A DNA stretch of 37,087 bases from Ruminococcus sp. UBA7013. Lineage in GTDB: Bacteria > Bacillota > Clostridia > Oscillospirales > Ruminococcaceae. Below are positions 22,159-31,159 of the stretch, piece after piece (the first letter of the stretch is position 1; each line of letters starts with the position of its first letter). A program made the translations under genes and the position numbers. A model generated the notes under the pieces. That model was not told where the DNA came from. It did not search any database and saw only the letters and a program-made list of their open reading frames with translations. Location of the stretch: positions 1 through 37,087 of the forward strand of contig DJXD01000060.1 of assembly GCA_002449585.1 (NCBI GenBank), read 5' to 3'.

Positions 22159-23427
22159 ATGAGAATTCAATTAAATGCTGGAGGTCTCGGAGGGATGGCA
22201 ACTGTTTCTGATTTCCGTTCTGATCTCGCCAGCCTTGTGAAAGCATCTGATGCTGTTGTTTCTACTTTTCAGATGATCGAAAGACAAACACATTTTATTA
22301 ATGGCGGAGTCGGAAATCTGCGCCCTGCTTTAGAAGAATTACAAATCAGAACAGATCAGGAAAAGGCTAAGAGAGATCATCTAAAAAATTTGCAGAAACA
22401 GGCAGATCAATTCGTGGAACATACGATTGCTACAGATAAGAAAGTCAAAGATCTGGTGACACAGAATCAGGAAGAATTTTATCATGTCAATCCATGGGCA
22501 CGGCCTGCACCTCCTCAAAGAGAACGTGAACAAAATTGTGTGCAAAAAGCCTGGAACTGGATCACGACTCGTTTCTCTGATGCCACGAATGCAATAAAAA
22601 ATACTGTTCAAAATATTGGCGATCGGGTGACAAATTTCAAAAACCGTCTGACAGATACAATCCACTTAGGAATTCATAATATTAAAAATTGGTGTCGTGC
22701 CAAATGCAATGCGATCACACAATTCTGTATAGATCATAAAGATGCTATTCGGAATACACTCGCTGGGGTAACAGTCGTTTCACTTCTGGCTTTGTCTTGC
22801 GTTGCCCCTGAAATTTTTCTTATGCCGTTTCTCATGTCTGTTACTAATTCTATTATAAATGTTGGCGGAAAAGTAGTGAAAAACGCCATGGAAGGAAAAA
22901 CCGGAAAAAATCTTATGGATGATACTTCTTCTGAATTTTTATCAGGTTCACTTAGCGGCGCAATCTGCGGCTTTATCCCTGGTATTGATCAAATAGGAAA
23001 AGCCGCTTATCTCCTAAATTTTGCATTTTCTGCCGTATCTAATCATGTGACAGGAGTCATAAATGAATTTCTGAATGATGGCGATGTTTCCCAAGAAGAC
23101 CGGAAAAAAATCAATATAGATTCTTTCTTTAGCGGCATTTCTGGAATATTCGGAACAAGTAAAACTTCTCACAATATTCCTAAAAATATCATGGAATTTT
23201 TCAAAAATAAAAAATTGATTTCTGATATTTCAAAAGACGCTATCAAAGATGGCATAAATGGAAAAATGACTGAGGAGCTTGTGAACAATGTCGGAAATAA
23301 TAGCATTCAACTATGGAGAGAAAACCCCTCTGCACTTGCTAAAAAATTATTAGAATTTCATTTTAATCCGATGAAAGTTATTATCACAGATGAGCTTAGA
23401 ATAATCCAAAACATGGTCATGCAATAA
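22159..23427 (+). CDS. Putative type VII effector, LXG-like N-terminus (module 1)
   Basis: A 422-residue protein. Residues 1-116 form a helical domain that ends in QNQEEFYHVNPWARP and is clearly homologous to the gene at 25740; such a conserved helical front with a swapped C-terminus is the plan of LXG-type T7SS effectors. The C-terminal part (about 120-422) has amphipathic helices, then hydrophobic stretches (about 202-230, and ICGFIPGIDQIGKAAYLLNF) and no enzyme motif I recognise. It could act on membranes or be a carrier for an unknown toxin. No separate immunity gene follows; the next gene is a TPR protein. AGGGGTGTGA precedes ATG 22159. Confidence 0.68.
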   Translation: MRIQLNAGGLGGMATVSDFRSDLASLVKASDAVVSTFQMIERQTHFINGGVGNLRPALEELQIRTDQEKAKRDHLKNLQKQADQFVEHTIATDKKVKDLVTQNQEEFYHVNPWARPAPPQREREQNCVQKAWNWITTRFSDATNAIKNTVQNIGDRVTNFKNRLTDTIHLGIHNIKNWCRAKCNAITQFCIDHKDAIRNTLAGVTVVSLLALSCVAPEIFLMPFLMSVTNSIINVGGKVVKNAMEGKTGKNLMDDTSSEFLSGSLSGAICGFIPGIDQIGKAAYLLNFAFSAVSNHVTGVINEFLNDGDVSQEDRKKINIDSFFSGISGIFGTSKTSHNIPKNIMEFFKNKKLISDISKDAIKDGINGKMTEELVNNVGNNSIQLWRENPSALAKKLLEFHFNPMKVIITDELRIIQNMVMQ

Positions 23428-23455
23428 AAATTATATATGTCAGGAGTGAATACCC

Positions 23456-25015
23456 ATGAATCAGGAACGTTATGCAGAAGCAACCGCTGTTGCTGAACAT
23501 GCATTTGAAGAAAAAAATTATTCCGCTGCGCTGGAATGGTTTCAGAAAGCACTCGAAGAAAATCCGGAAGATCTCTATCTCTTATCCAGAATCGGAACAG
23601 TCTGCATTGCACTGGAACAGTTTCAAGATGCTTTTGGCTATTTTCAGAAAGCTCTTGCATTACAGCCCCAAAATGGCGATAATGCTTTTAATCTAGGAAA
23701 TGCCTATTTCTTCCATGGCGATTATGGCAAAGCTTTGGATTATTATGCAGAGGCAGAAATGAAAGGCTGTTCCGAAGAAGTCCGCCCCAAACTCTATTAT
23801 CAAAAAGCCCTGCTGTGCAGTCTGCGGCAGGATGTGAAATCTGCACTTCTCAATTTCCAAAAATATGAAGATGCTGACCCATCTCATATGGCCGCATTAA
23901 ATCCTGACTTGATTTCTGAAAAATTAAAGCTTTACATATTTGCAAATGATTATGAAAATGCTGCAAAATGCGCTGTTCAGTGGATCAATCTCAGCCCTGG
24001 CAATTTACGGGGCTATCTGGTATATTTCAATCTCCTGCTGACAGAAGAAAAATTTGATGAGGCAGAAAAAATTCTTGGAGATGCCTTCCGATATGTCGAA
24101 AAAGATCAGGATACAGAATTCACTCTCAGAACAGAACAGGCCGTTTTATATACTTCCCGTGCGGAACATATGCCCGATCAGGCAGAAGCATATTACAGAC
24201 AAGCCTACACTGTTCTTGATTATCTTTTCCAGAATGCTCCACCCGAAAAACAAAAAGATACTGGTATCTTACTGATGGAACTCTGCATGAAAATGCAAAA
24301 TTATGATCAGGCTATTTCTGTTGGGGCAAAAATGCTTGCCAAACCTGCCCCGCAAAAATCTGTTTCCGGAAATATGAGTGTTCCCGATGATGCCGAAATT
24401 GATGCAATGCTGCAAAATGATCTTCTGATCAGCAGTCAGATCAGTGACGAAATGGGAGCTGCTGCTGAAATCCATTATGATGAAAATGGCCGCCCATTCC
24501 GTATTTATCCCGAAGGCGTATTTAAAAATAAATCAGAAGTTTCTGCTCCTGCAAATCCATCTGCACCCCATCCGGAAGCCGTTCTTGTGGAGAAAGAAAC
24601 GCTTGATCGTATTTATTTCACCCTGCTTTCCTGCTATCTTGAAAAAGAAGATTATGAACATGCCGCCATTCTTGCCGAACAAACTGCCTATAGTAATAAT
24701 ATCTATTATGCCTACTTTGGCCGGTATGCCGCCGCTTTTTCTATGAAACAGCTTGCCGATGCAGATCGCATTTTCACCAGACAACAGGCAGAACAAAAAT
24801 ATGCTGATACTATCCAATTTTTCAGAAACAGAATGATCCAGAAAGCTGATAGCCATTTTGCTGTTGTCTTCCGTGCTCGTATGTATGCAGAATTAGGCCG
24901 CTTTGAAGAAGCTGAGGGAATGGCCGCTCTTATGCCTGACGCTCAAAAACTTCCCCTTCTGCAATATATCAATCAATGCAGACAGGAACTGACCAATGTT
25001 CAGATTGCAGGATGA
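23456..25015 (+). CDS. TPR-repeat protein of effector module 1
   Basis: A 519-residue cytoplasmic protein. Several TPR units in the first half (AALEWFQKALEENPEDLYLL, DAFGYFQKALALQPQNGDNA, KALDYYAEAEMKGC), helical repeats through the middle, then an acidic insert with IHYDENGRPFRIYPEGVF, and more TPR-like helices to the end. It is about half identical by eye to the gene at 27419, which stands in the same place of module 2. A scaffold or chaperone for the effector or for the export machine is the likely role, inferred from position. AGGAGTGAATACCC precedes ATG 23456. Confidence 0.82.
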   Translation: MNQERYAEATAVAEHAFEEKNYSAALEWFQKALEENPEDLYLLSRIGTVCIALEQFQDAFGYFQKALALQPQNGDNAFNLGNAYFFHGDYGKALDYYAEAEMKGCSEEVRPKLYYQKALLCSLRQDVKSALLNFQKYEDADPSHMAALNPDLISEKLKLYIFANDYENAAKCAVQWINLSPGNLRGYLVYFNLLLTEEKFDEAEKILGDAFRYVEKDQDTEFTLRTEQAVLYTSRAEHMPDQAEAYYRQAYTVLDYLFQNAPPEKQKDTGILLMELCMKMQNYDQAISVGAKMLAKPAPQKSVSGNMSVPDDAEIDAMLQNDLLISSQISDEMGAAAEIHYDENGRPFRIYPEGVFKNKSEVSAPANPSAPHPEAVLVEKETLDRIYFTLLSCYLEKEDYEHAAILAEQTAYSNNIYYAYFGRYAAAFSMKQLADADRIFTRQQAEQKYADTIQFFRNRMIQKADSHFAVVFRARMYAELGRFEEAEGMAALMPDAQKLPLLQYINQCRQELTNVQIAG

Positions 25016-25090
25016 TTTTGGCAGTTTTCACAAAGCTAAAAGCCCTGTTTTGTGTAAAACAACGTTTTTTTAATTTTGTTGAACAAGACA

Positions 25091-25119
25091 TTGCTTTTTC
25101 ATAAATTCTGTGTTAAAAT
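25091..25119 (+). promoter_or_regulatory. Promoter of second type VII effector module
   Basis: TTGCTT (25091-25096), a 17-base spacer and TAAAAT (25114-25119), followed by GAAAGGAGAG and the GTG start at 25152. It lies in the 136-base gap after the first TPR gene; the gap also has a weak A/T hairpin (25053-25070 region) followed by TTTTTTT. Confidence 0.65.
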
Positions 25120-25151
25120 AAAAAAAAGATATTACGAAAGGAGAGTCAGCT

Positions 25152-25715
25152 GTGGATCAGAAAAAAGCAAGTGAAGGATATTATTCCTCAAAAAGTAAGT
25201 ATCTGAATGCAGCCGCTGAAAAACGTCATTATCAGCAGGCGCAGGATAGTTACACAGCAGAAAGAAATCGCAATCTTTCAGCAGTCTCTGCCTGCCAGAG
25301 CAGTAAGCTCAATTTTGAACAGAGAATTGCTGATCTGACAGCGATTATCAATAAAATGGAGAATGAAGTCCCGGATACGGTTACTGGTGCAAATTCTGCT
25401 TCTTCTCAGGCAGATGCCAGCTATAAACAGGAAATTCAATGCCAGGATATTCCCGCTCCCGATCTCAGTACTGTTTTTCACTGCAAATCTGTAGAAGAAG
25501 ATGCTTCTTCTGGGCAGGCTCTGCAATTATTCAAATCAGAAAAAATCCGTCTTGAAAATGCTTTGCAGGAGCTGGAACAGCGAATTCAACAGGCATTTGC
25601 TGCAATTGATGAACTGACCAGTCAGATTCAATCCTGTGCTGTACATCAGGCTGAGCTGAGGAATGTCATGCTTAGCAGTGCATATACAATGGAACATTGT
25701 CGGCGTTTCATGTAA
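25152..25715 (+). CDS. Type VII secretion helical partner protein (module 2)
   Basis: A 187-residue helical protein, paralogue of 21539. Shared are the start (EGYYSSKSKYLNAAAEKRHY) and the end (LRNVMLSSAYTMEHCRRF), and a central DLSTVFHCKSVEEDASSGQA. It begins with GTG, placed by AAAGGAGAG about seven bases upstream. It precedes the second effector-like gene by 24 bases. Binding to that effector for export is inferred. Confidence 0.72.
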   Translation: MDQKKASEGYYSSKSKYLNAAAEKRHYQQAQDSYTAERNRNLSAVSACQSSKLNFEQRIADLTAIINKMENEVPDTVTGANSASSQADASYKQEIQCQDIPAPDLSTVFHCKSVEEDASSGQALQLFKSEKIRLENALQELEQRIQQAFAAIDELTSQIQSCAVHQAELRNVMLSSAYTMEHCRRFM

Positions 25716-25739
25716 GCCATAAATTAAAAGAGGTGCTTT

Positions 25740-27077
25740 ATGCGAATTTCAATTATGACAGGGCAGTCACAATTCAGTGCAGATCTGGCTTCACTTCTCA
25801 AACATACAACTTCTGTTCTGGATAGTTTCACAGCCATAAAAAATGATGTTCATCAGATGAACGGCGGTGTCGGCATTTTGCAGGATGCGCTTGGTCTGGT
25901 GGAAACAAGAATTCAGAATGAAGAACAGCGTCTTGAAAATCTCAAACAGACGCAGAAAGCATATGATCAATTTCTTGAAAATACATTAAATACAGATCGT
26001 GAAGTTGCTCAGATGGTTGAGCAGAATCAGGAGGAATTCTATAAAGTCAATCCTTGGGCACGTCCCAGCATCATCATGAAGATCCGGGAGCTGGCTGAAA
26101 AGATTTTAAAGCTTCTGCGTGGCGATCGTGACCAGAAACAACCTAATTTCATTCTTCCCCATATTCTGCCTGATCCGTTCCATCTTACTCCTTTCATGTT
26201 TTTTGGCGGTGTGGTCGCCGCAAATGGCTTGGAAAATCTGGCACTTACCGGAACAGCTGGAGGTGCAGCAGCGGCAACTTCTGGAGAAAATCCCATCAAC
26301 CGCTCTTATTCTAAATTTAGCACAGGAGATAAAACCAAAGAAGGCACAATTTTCGGTCTGGAATCTAAAGGCAAATTCTCGGCTGATGCATTGGGTTATT
26401 CCGTTTCACAAGAAAAAAGTGATTCCCATAAATACAGCGATGGCCGTTCTATTGAGGGACATGTTGGACAGGTTTCCGGAGAGGGCAGTGTTGGCTGGGC
26501 TTCAGGCAATTTCGGCATTTCTGCCATCAATGGTGATGCAATTGCAGAGTATGGCGTAGGAAAAGGCATTTATGGAAATATTGAGGCTAATGTCAGTGCA
26601 ATCAAAGGCGAAATTGATGGTGGTATTGATACAAAATATTTAGGCACAAAAACCGGAGCATCTGGTGATCTTTTGGATGCAGGTGCAGGAGCTGGCTTAG
26701 GAATTGGGCAACAAAAAGATGGAAGTTATGGTATTTCTGCTCATGTCAAAGCAGCAGCTAATATTGCTAATGGTGAAGTACATCATGAAATTAATGTTCT
26801 TGGCCTAAAAGTCAGGGCATCTGTTTCCGGTTCTATTGGAAGTGCTGGCGTTGATGTTGGTGGTTACGTCACCAATCGTGGTATTGGCGTAAACGGCGCA
26901 ATTGCTCTCGGTGCTGGTGCTGGTCTTGATCTTTCTATTGACTGGAACGGTGTTCCTGAAAAAGTCAATGAAATAGCGGAAGATGTCAAACAAGTTGCCA
27001 ATAATGTCAAAAATGTTGCAAATCAGGGCTTGGATCTAGCAAGAGATGCGTGGCATTCATTTCAAAGCTTATTTTAA
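25740..27077 (+). CDS. Putative type VII effector with Gly-rich C-terminus (module 2)
   Basis: A 445-residue protein. Residues 1-109 match the N-terminal domain of the gene at 22159, up to QNQEEFYKVNPWARP. The rest is unrelated to that gene: a short hydrophobic part (FMFFGGVVAANGLENLAL), then about 230 residues of Gly/Ala/Ser-rich, probably beta-strand repeats (GYSVSQ, GSVGWASGNFG, ASGDLLDAGAGAGLGIGQ, SVSGSIGSAGVDVGGYVTNR), and a short helical end. Similar Gly-rich beta regions occur in polymorphic toxins; no catalytic motif is visible. The conserved front with swapped rear points to an effector family with module exchange. No cognate immunity gene is evident unless DUF4176 plays that part. 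Confidence 0.68.
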   Translation: MRISIMTGQSQFSADLASLLKHTTSVLDSFTAIKNDVHQMNGGVGILQDALGLVETRIQNEEQRLENLKQTQKAYDQFLENTLNTDREVAQMVEQNQEEFYKVNPWARPSIIMKIRELAEKILKLLRGDRDQKQPNFILPHILPDPFHLTPFMFFGGVVAANGLENLALTGTAGGAAAATSGENPINRSYSKFSTGDKTKEGTIFGLESKGKFSADALGYSVSQEKSDSHKYSDGRSIEGHVGQVSGEGSVGWASGNFGISAINGDAIAEYGVGKGIYGNIEANVSAIKGEIDGGIDTKYLGTKTGASGDLLDAGAGAGLGIGQQKDGSYGISAHVKAAANIANGEVHHEINVLGLKVRASVSGSIGSAGVDVGGYVTNRGIGVNGAIALGAGAGLDLSIDWNGVPEKVNEIAEDVKQVANNVKNVANQGLDLARDAWHSFQSLF

Positions 27078-27105
27078 AAAATGATAAATCGGAGGTATTT
27101 CATCT

Positions 27106-27408
27106 ATGTATAAAGATTTGCTCCCGGTCGGCTCTGTTGTTCTCCTAAAAGGCGGAGAAAAACGTGTCATGATCTGCGGAAGAATTCAGACCAGAGCCGG
27201 CTCAACGGATATTTATGATTATTCTGCCTGTCTCTATCCTGAAGGAATTGTAGATCCCAAATCTATGTTTTTCTTTAACAGAGATTCTATTGAAAAAGTG
27301 TTCTTTCTCGGCTTTCAGGATACAGAAGAGCTGGAATTTCAGGAAAAATTTCTCAGTCAGCTCGGTGAACTCGAAGTGAAAGACGGAAAAATTGTAAAGA
27401 AATCCTGA
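27106..27408 (+). CDS. DUF4176 family protein
   Basis: A 100-residue protein with the DUF4176 start (LLPVGSVVLLKGGEKRVMICGR, shortened here to its key parts LLP-GSVV-LKGG), then YDYSACLYPEGI and FNRDSIEKVFFLGF. Members of this family are common in T7SSb loci; their task is unknown. CGGAGGTATTTC lies upstream, and the next gene begins 11 bases after its stop. It is present only in module 2. Confidence 0.85.
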   Translation: MYKDLLPVGSVVLLKGGEKRVMICGRIQTRAGSTDIYDYSACLYPEGIVDPKSMFFFNRDSIEKVFFLGFQDTEELEFQEKFLSQLGELEVKDGKIVKKS

Positions 27409-27418
27409 GGTGAGCCGC

Positions 27419-28978
27419 ATGAATCAGGAAGTATATGCAAATGCAGTTGCAAATGCTGAAACTGCCCGTGCACTGGAAAATTATCCACTGGCATTGGAAT
27501 GGATCAGGAAAGCTCTGGATGAAAATCCTGATGATATTTCGGCTCTCACCAAAGCCGGGGCAATCTGCATTCCTATGGATAAATTAGAAGAATCTCAGGA
27601 ATATTTCCAAAAAGCCGCAGAGCTTGAACCTGCAAACGGAGATCATCTGTTTCAGCTGGGAAATCTCTGTTTTCTGAAAAATGATTTCAGTCAGGCCATG
27701 CAATATTATGCAGAGGCAGAAATCAAAGGCTGTAGCGAGGAAATTACGCCTAATCTATATTATCAGACTGCACTTGTTTGCAGTATCTGCCAGGATTTCA
27801 AAGCTGCACTTCTTAATTTTCAGAAATATGAAAATACAGAGAAAACAAAGCTTGCCGCACTTCATCCGGATGTGATCTCTGAAAAAATCAAATTATACAT
27901 GATGTTAGAAGATTACAAAAATGCGGCAAAATATGCGGCGCAACTGGTGGCAATGTCTCCTTCTGAATTCCGAAATTATATGGTTTATTTCAATCTTCTT
28001 GTGATTCAGAAAGACTATCAGACAGCATTCCGTGTGCTGGAAGAGGCCACAGCTTATGCTGAAAAAAAAGCTTCTAATTATTTCGAAATCGAGACAGAAA
28101 AAATTAATCTGTATCTTGCGGCGGCGGATGATTATCCCCAGAACCGTGAACATTATTATCAGCAAGCATATGATCTGATCCGGACTTTGTTCCAGTATCC
28201 GGAAGCAGACAGGCAGGAGCTCACGCTTCAATATGCAGAAATCTGCCTGAAAATGCAGCGTTATCAAGAAGCTCTCCGTGCTGCATTGCCTTTGCTTTCT
28301 GATTCTGCCCCTGCTATTTCTCCTGTACCTGCACATAAGCCCCTTACACAGGAAGAAGCAGAAACTATGCTGGAACAAGATATGCAGCTAATGGAATCTA
28401 AAATCAACTCTCAGGAATTGCCGGATTCCCTTGGCGAATTGCATTATGATGCAGAAGGCAACGAAATCAGAATTTTCCCCGAAGGTGCATTTGATGCATT
28501 AAATACAGATTTGCAGAATCATCTTGAAAATCCGGGAATTCCGGCATCTGCGCCGAAAAAAGATCCTGCATTTTATGATCGTCTGCATTATCTGCTTTTA
28601 TCATGTTATGCAGCAGGGCAGGCTTATGCAGAGTGCGCAACTCTTGCCACTCATCTGAAACATAGTCAGAATTCTGAATATGCAGATTTCGCCTGGTATC
28701 AGGAAGCCGTTTCTGCCGGGCATCTGCCGGAAAAATTCACTCCGGAACAGGCGGAAGAATGCAAGGCAAAGGCACTTTCTTATTTCAGAAACAGAATGAT
28801 GCGTGGAGAAAACCGGTATCCGGCAATCCGTTACAGATCACGGCTGTATGCTGAAAGCGGAAAATTTGCAAAAGCGGAAGAAATGGCAGGTCTGCTCAAT
28901 GCCCAGGATAAGCAGGAAGCATTGCAGTATATTGCAGAATGCAGAAAATCAGCAGAAAGTGAGGTACAGCCGTCATGA
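27419..28978 (+). CDS. TPR-repeat protein of effector module 2
   Basis: A 519-residue paralogue of 23456, similar along its whole length: TPR units at the start (LALEWIRKALDENPDD, EYFQKAAELEPANGDHLFQL), helical repeats, an acidic insert with LHYDAEGNEIRIFPEGAF, and C-terminal repeats with YFRNRMM. GAGGTGAGCC overlaps the DUF4176 stop and places the ATG at 27419. It overlaps the next gene by four bases (ATGA), coupling it to the WXG100-size proteins that follow. Likely scaffold or chaperone, as for its paralogue. Confidence 0.82.
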   Translation: MNQEVYANAVANAETARALENYPLALEWIRKALDENPDDISALTKAGAICIPMDKLEESQEYFQKAAELEPANGDHLFQLGNLCFLKNDFSQAMQYYAEAEIKGCSEEITPNLYYQTALVCSICQDFKAALLNFQKYENTEKTKLAALHPDVISEKIKLYMMLEDYKNAAKYAAQLVAMSPSEFRNYMVYFNLLVIQKDYQTAFRVLEEATAYAEKKASNYFEIETEKINLYLAAADDYPQNREHYYQQAYDLIRTLFQYPEADRQELTLQYAEICLKMQRYQEALRAALPLLSDSAPAISPVPAHKPLTQEEAETMLEQDMQLMESKINSQELPDSLGELHYDAEGNEIRIFPEGAFDALNTDLQNHLENPGIPASAPKKDPAFYDRLHYLLLSCYAAGQAYAECATLATHLKHSQNSEYADFAWYQEAVSAGHLPEKFTPEQAEECKAKALSYFRNRMMRGENRYPAIRYRSRLYAESGKFAKAEEMAGLLNAQDKQEALQYIAECRKSAESEVQPS

Positions 28979-29310
28979 GTTTGCTGTCATCATCCAAAGA
29001 GAAAGATATTCTTCTTGATCAGGAAGCTTTCCAGCAGGCAATTACCAAATTTGGAGATCTAAGCATTCAGGTGCAGGATCTGCGAAAGGAAATTGAAGAA
29101 ATGCTTTCCACATTGCAAAAGGGGTTTGATACCCCTGCTGGAAGAAAATTTATTCAATCTTGTCAGGGAAATCTGCTTGAGCCGCTTGACCGGCAGAAAG
29201 CAGTGATTGATCATATTTCTGAAACGCTTGGTCAGGCGAATACTGCATATGAATCCGTGTTTTCAGAATATGAACAGCTGAATGGAACGATTCAAAGCTT
29301 TGAATCTTAA
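28975..29310 (+). CDS. WXG100-like helical protein 1
   Basis: A 111-residue helix-turn-helix protein of the ESAT-6/WXG100 size. The turn between the two helices reads FDTPAGRKF where WXG would be, a variant seen in distant family members. It begins within the stop of the TPR gene. Likely a small T7SS substrate or a partner that forms a heterodimer with a neighbour. Confidence 0.72.
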   Translation: MSLLSSSKEKDILLDQEAFQQAITKFGDLSIQVQDLRKEIEEMLSTLQKGFDTPAGRKFIQSCQGNLLEPLDRQKAVIDHISETLGQANTAYESVFSEYEQLNGTIQSFES

Positions 29311-29395
29311 AAACAAAGGAAATCAAAATCATCCGTTTATTTTCATCATCTCCGTTTGATGCGGAGGAAAAATTTAAGAAAGCAGGTATATTTTT

Positions 29396-29710
29396 ATGGC
29401 TACTATTTTAAGCGGTGCGATTGTCACACAGGCAAAAGATGCGGTAGATGCATATGTTCAGACCGCAACCAGCCTCTATGGTGAGCTGGAAAGTGAGATC
29501 AATTCTCTGACATCTTCTAACTTCATCGGCGATGCTTCTGACGGCTACAAATCTTTCTTCGATACGAAAGTAAAGCCCGCACTGACGGAAAATCTGACCG
29601 ATCCGGGTACATCTATGACCGCAAATCTCAAATCCATCCTTGACAGCATCCAGGAACAGCTGCTCAATACTGTAGATACACAGCTTGGCAACAGCAACCG
29701 GGGCGTATAA
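29396..29710 (+). CDS. WXG100-like helical protein 2
   Basis: A 104-residue protein with two predicted helices joined by SNFIGDASDGYKSFF; no Trp-X-Gly but the size, the D/G-rich turn and the place between two similar genes fit an ESAT-6-like T7SS substrate. The 85-base spacer upstream holds a small hairpin (CTCCG-TTTGATG-CGGAG). AAGCAGG lies before the ATG. Confidence 0.68.
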   Translation: MATILSGAIVTQAKDAVDAYVQTATSLYGELESEINSLTSSNFIGDASDGYKSFFDTKVKPALTENLTDPGTSMTANLKSILDSIQEQLLNTVDTQLGNSNRGV

Positions 29711-29748
29711 TTCCATCCGCAATGATTGATTAAAAAGGAGAAAAAACC

Positions 29749-30048
29749 ATGGCTGATATTACTTTTAAATATGAAGAAATGAGACAAAGTGCCGAGAAGA
29801 TTCAGGATATTAAGGCACGTTATAAGGCAGCAGCAGCAAAATTCGAAGAGGATTTCATGAATGCTACTACCAGCTGGGAAGGCGCAAGCAAGGAAAAAAT
29901 GAATGCTTATATCTCTGGCCCTATTAAAGATTATATGGATACACAGGTTGGCCAGATCCTTGACAGCCTTTCAGAAGTTCTGAAGGCAAATGCTGACCAG
30001 ATGGAAAGCGCAGATCAGCAGATTGCAGACAATATTCCGCTTTCTTAA
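29749..30048 (+). CDS. WXG100 family (ESAT-6-like) protein
   Basis: A 99-residue protein, the most typical WXG100 member here: helix 1 (EEMRQSAEKIQDIKARYKAA), turn TTSWEGASKEKM with Trp-Glu-Gly, and helix 2 with a C-terminal tail. Such proteins are exported as dimers by EssC and are needed for T7SS activity. A strong AAAAAGGAG precedes the ATG. Codon use here is GC-richer than nearby, as in highly expressed genes. Confidence 0.88.
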   Translation: MADITFKYEEMRQSAEKIQDIKARYKAAAAKFEEDFMNATTSWEGASKEKMNAYISGPIKDYMDTQVGQILDSLSEVLKANADQMESADQQIADNIPLS

Positions 30049-30096
30049 GCGGCCTCCTGCATATTCCGATGCATGTTAATCATGAAAGGCGAAATC

Positions 30097-31155
30097 ATGG
30101 AACAAACACATGAAAAAAATCAGCCGCTGCTTTCTGATATCGACCGCAATAAAGAGTTATTTGAATATGAAATGACCGAAGTCCTGGCAAATCTGAAAGG
30201 CAGTTTTTCCAGAATGACGAATCAGAATATGCAGTGTCATATTACAGAACAGGAATTTCAGGCTCTGCCTGCTGTTCAGCTCCCACCGCCAAAAGATGTG
30301 GCTGTTACGCTGAATCAAGTGCCTGAATATAAGCCAATCAGTACATATGAGAAACCAGAATGCAAAGTTCAGGGATTTGAACAGCATGTCTCCATAGTCA
30401 AAATTCCTGAATGGTCAGCTCCGGAACTTCCTGAACTGAAAAAGCTGGATGCTGTGACATATCAGAAAATAGCCAATATTATGCTTCCAGATCCGTCACA
30501 GGTTCAAAATCCTCATGCACTGAAAGTTAAAAATCCGCCTGTCTGCAAAATCGATGATACTTCTGTACCTTGTGCAGATCCGATCCCCAGTTTTGTGATC
30601 CCGGTAGTTCCAAAAGCAACAATTGCACCTGTCAAACAGCAAACGATAGAAGTGGCATCTTTTGAGAATCAGCCGGAAAATATTACAATAAAACCGGTTC
30701 TGCATCAGTTCCCGGAAATTCATCTGTCAGACAAAAAACCATTACAGAACTATCATCCTGAAAAATTCACGGTCAAAGAATTTTCTGCTATTCCTGTTCC
30801 TGAGATGCCTGTGTTACCAGAAATTACATCTTCTCCTGAAATCACAGCATTTTCATCTCTGGAAGTGAAGCCAGTGGGAAAACCTATCGTTCTGCCGGTA
30901 AAATTCAAAACCGTTTCCGATTTGTCAGCAGAATGCAAAATGCCTTTGCCCGTTACCATTGAGAAACCAGATATTCCAGAATGGAATCTTGCTGTTTCGG
31001 TCAATCCGCCTCCGGCATTTGTGATACAGTCTCGTCCGGAATCCCGTCCGGAAATTCCCATGCCGGAAGTCAAGGCTGTTACTCTGGATTCACAGGATAT
31101 TCTTTCTGCACTCTCTGCTGATATTGCAGAATGGTCATCTAAGAAAGCTGGATAA
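30097..31155 (+). CDS. Proline-rich protein of type VII locus, unknown
   Basis: A 352-residue protein with a short helical start (about 1-45) and then a long run of short Pro-containing units such as VQLPPPK, VKIPEWSAPELPEL, VPEMPVLPEI and RPEIPMPEV, ending in a helix (LDSQDILSALSADIAEW). No signal peptide, membrane helix or known domain is seen. The alternating Pro pattern predicts an extended, largely unfolded rod. I prefer ATG 30097 since AAAGGCGAAATC stands before it; the frame is open to 30073. It lies between the WXG100 gene and the VWA gene and overlaps neither; perhaps a structural or bridging part of the export machine. Confidence 0.72.
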   Translation: MEQTHEKNQPLLSDIDRNKELFEYEMTEVLANLKGSFSRMTNQNMQCHITEQEFQALPAVQLPPPKDVAVTLNQVPEYKPISTYEKPECKVQGFEQHVSIVKIPEWSAPELPELKKLDAVTYQKIANIMLPDPSQVQNPHALKVKNPPVCKIDDTSVPCADPIPSFVIPVVPKATIAPVKQQTIEVASFENQPENITIKPVLHQFPEIHLSDKKPLQNYHPEKFTVKEFSAIPVPEMPVLPEITSSPEITAFSSLEVKPVGKPIVLPVKFKTVSDLSAECKMPLPVTIEKPDIPEWNLAVSVNPPPAFVIQSRPESRPEIPMPEVKAVTLDSQDILSALSADIAEWSSKKAG

Positions 31156-31159
31156 TATC

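Noticed and set aside
25016..25090. Terminator after the first TPR gene
   Set aside because: Only short A/T stems before a T-run; too weak to call with confidence.
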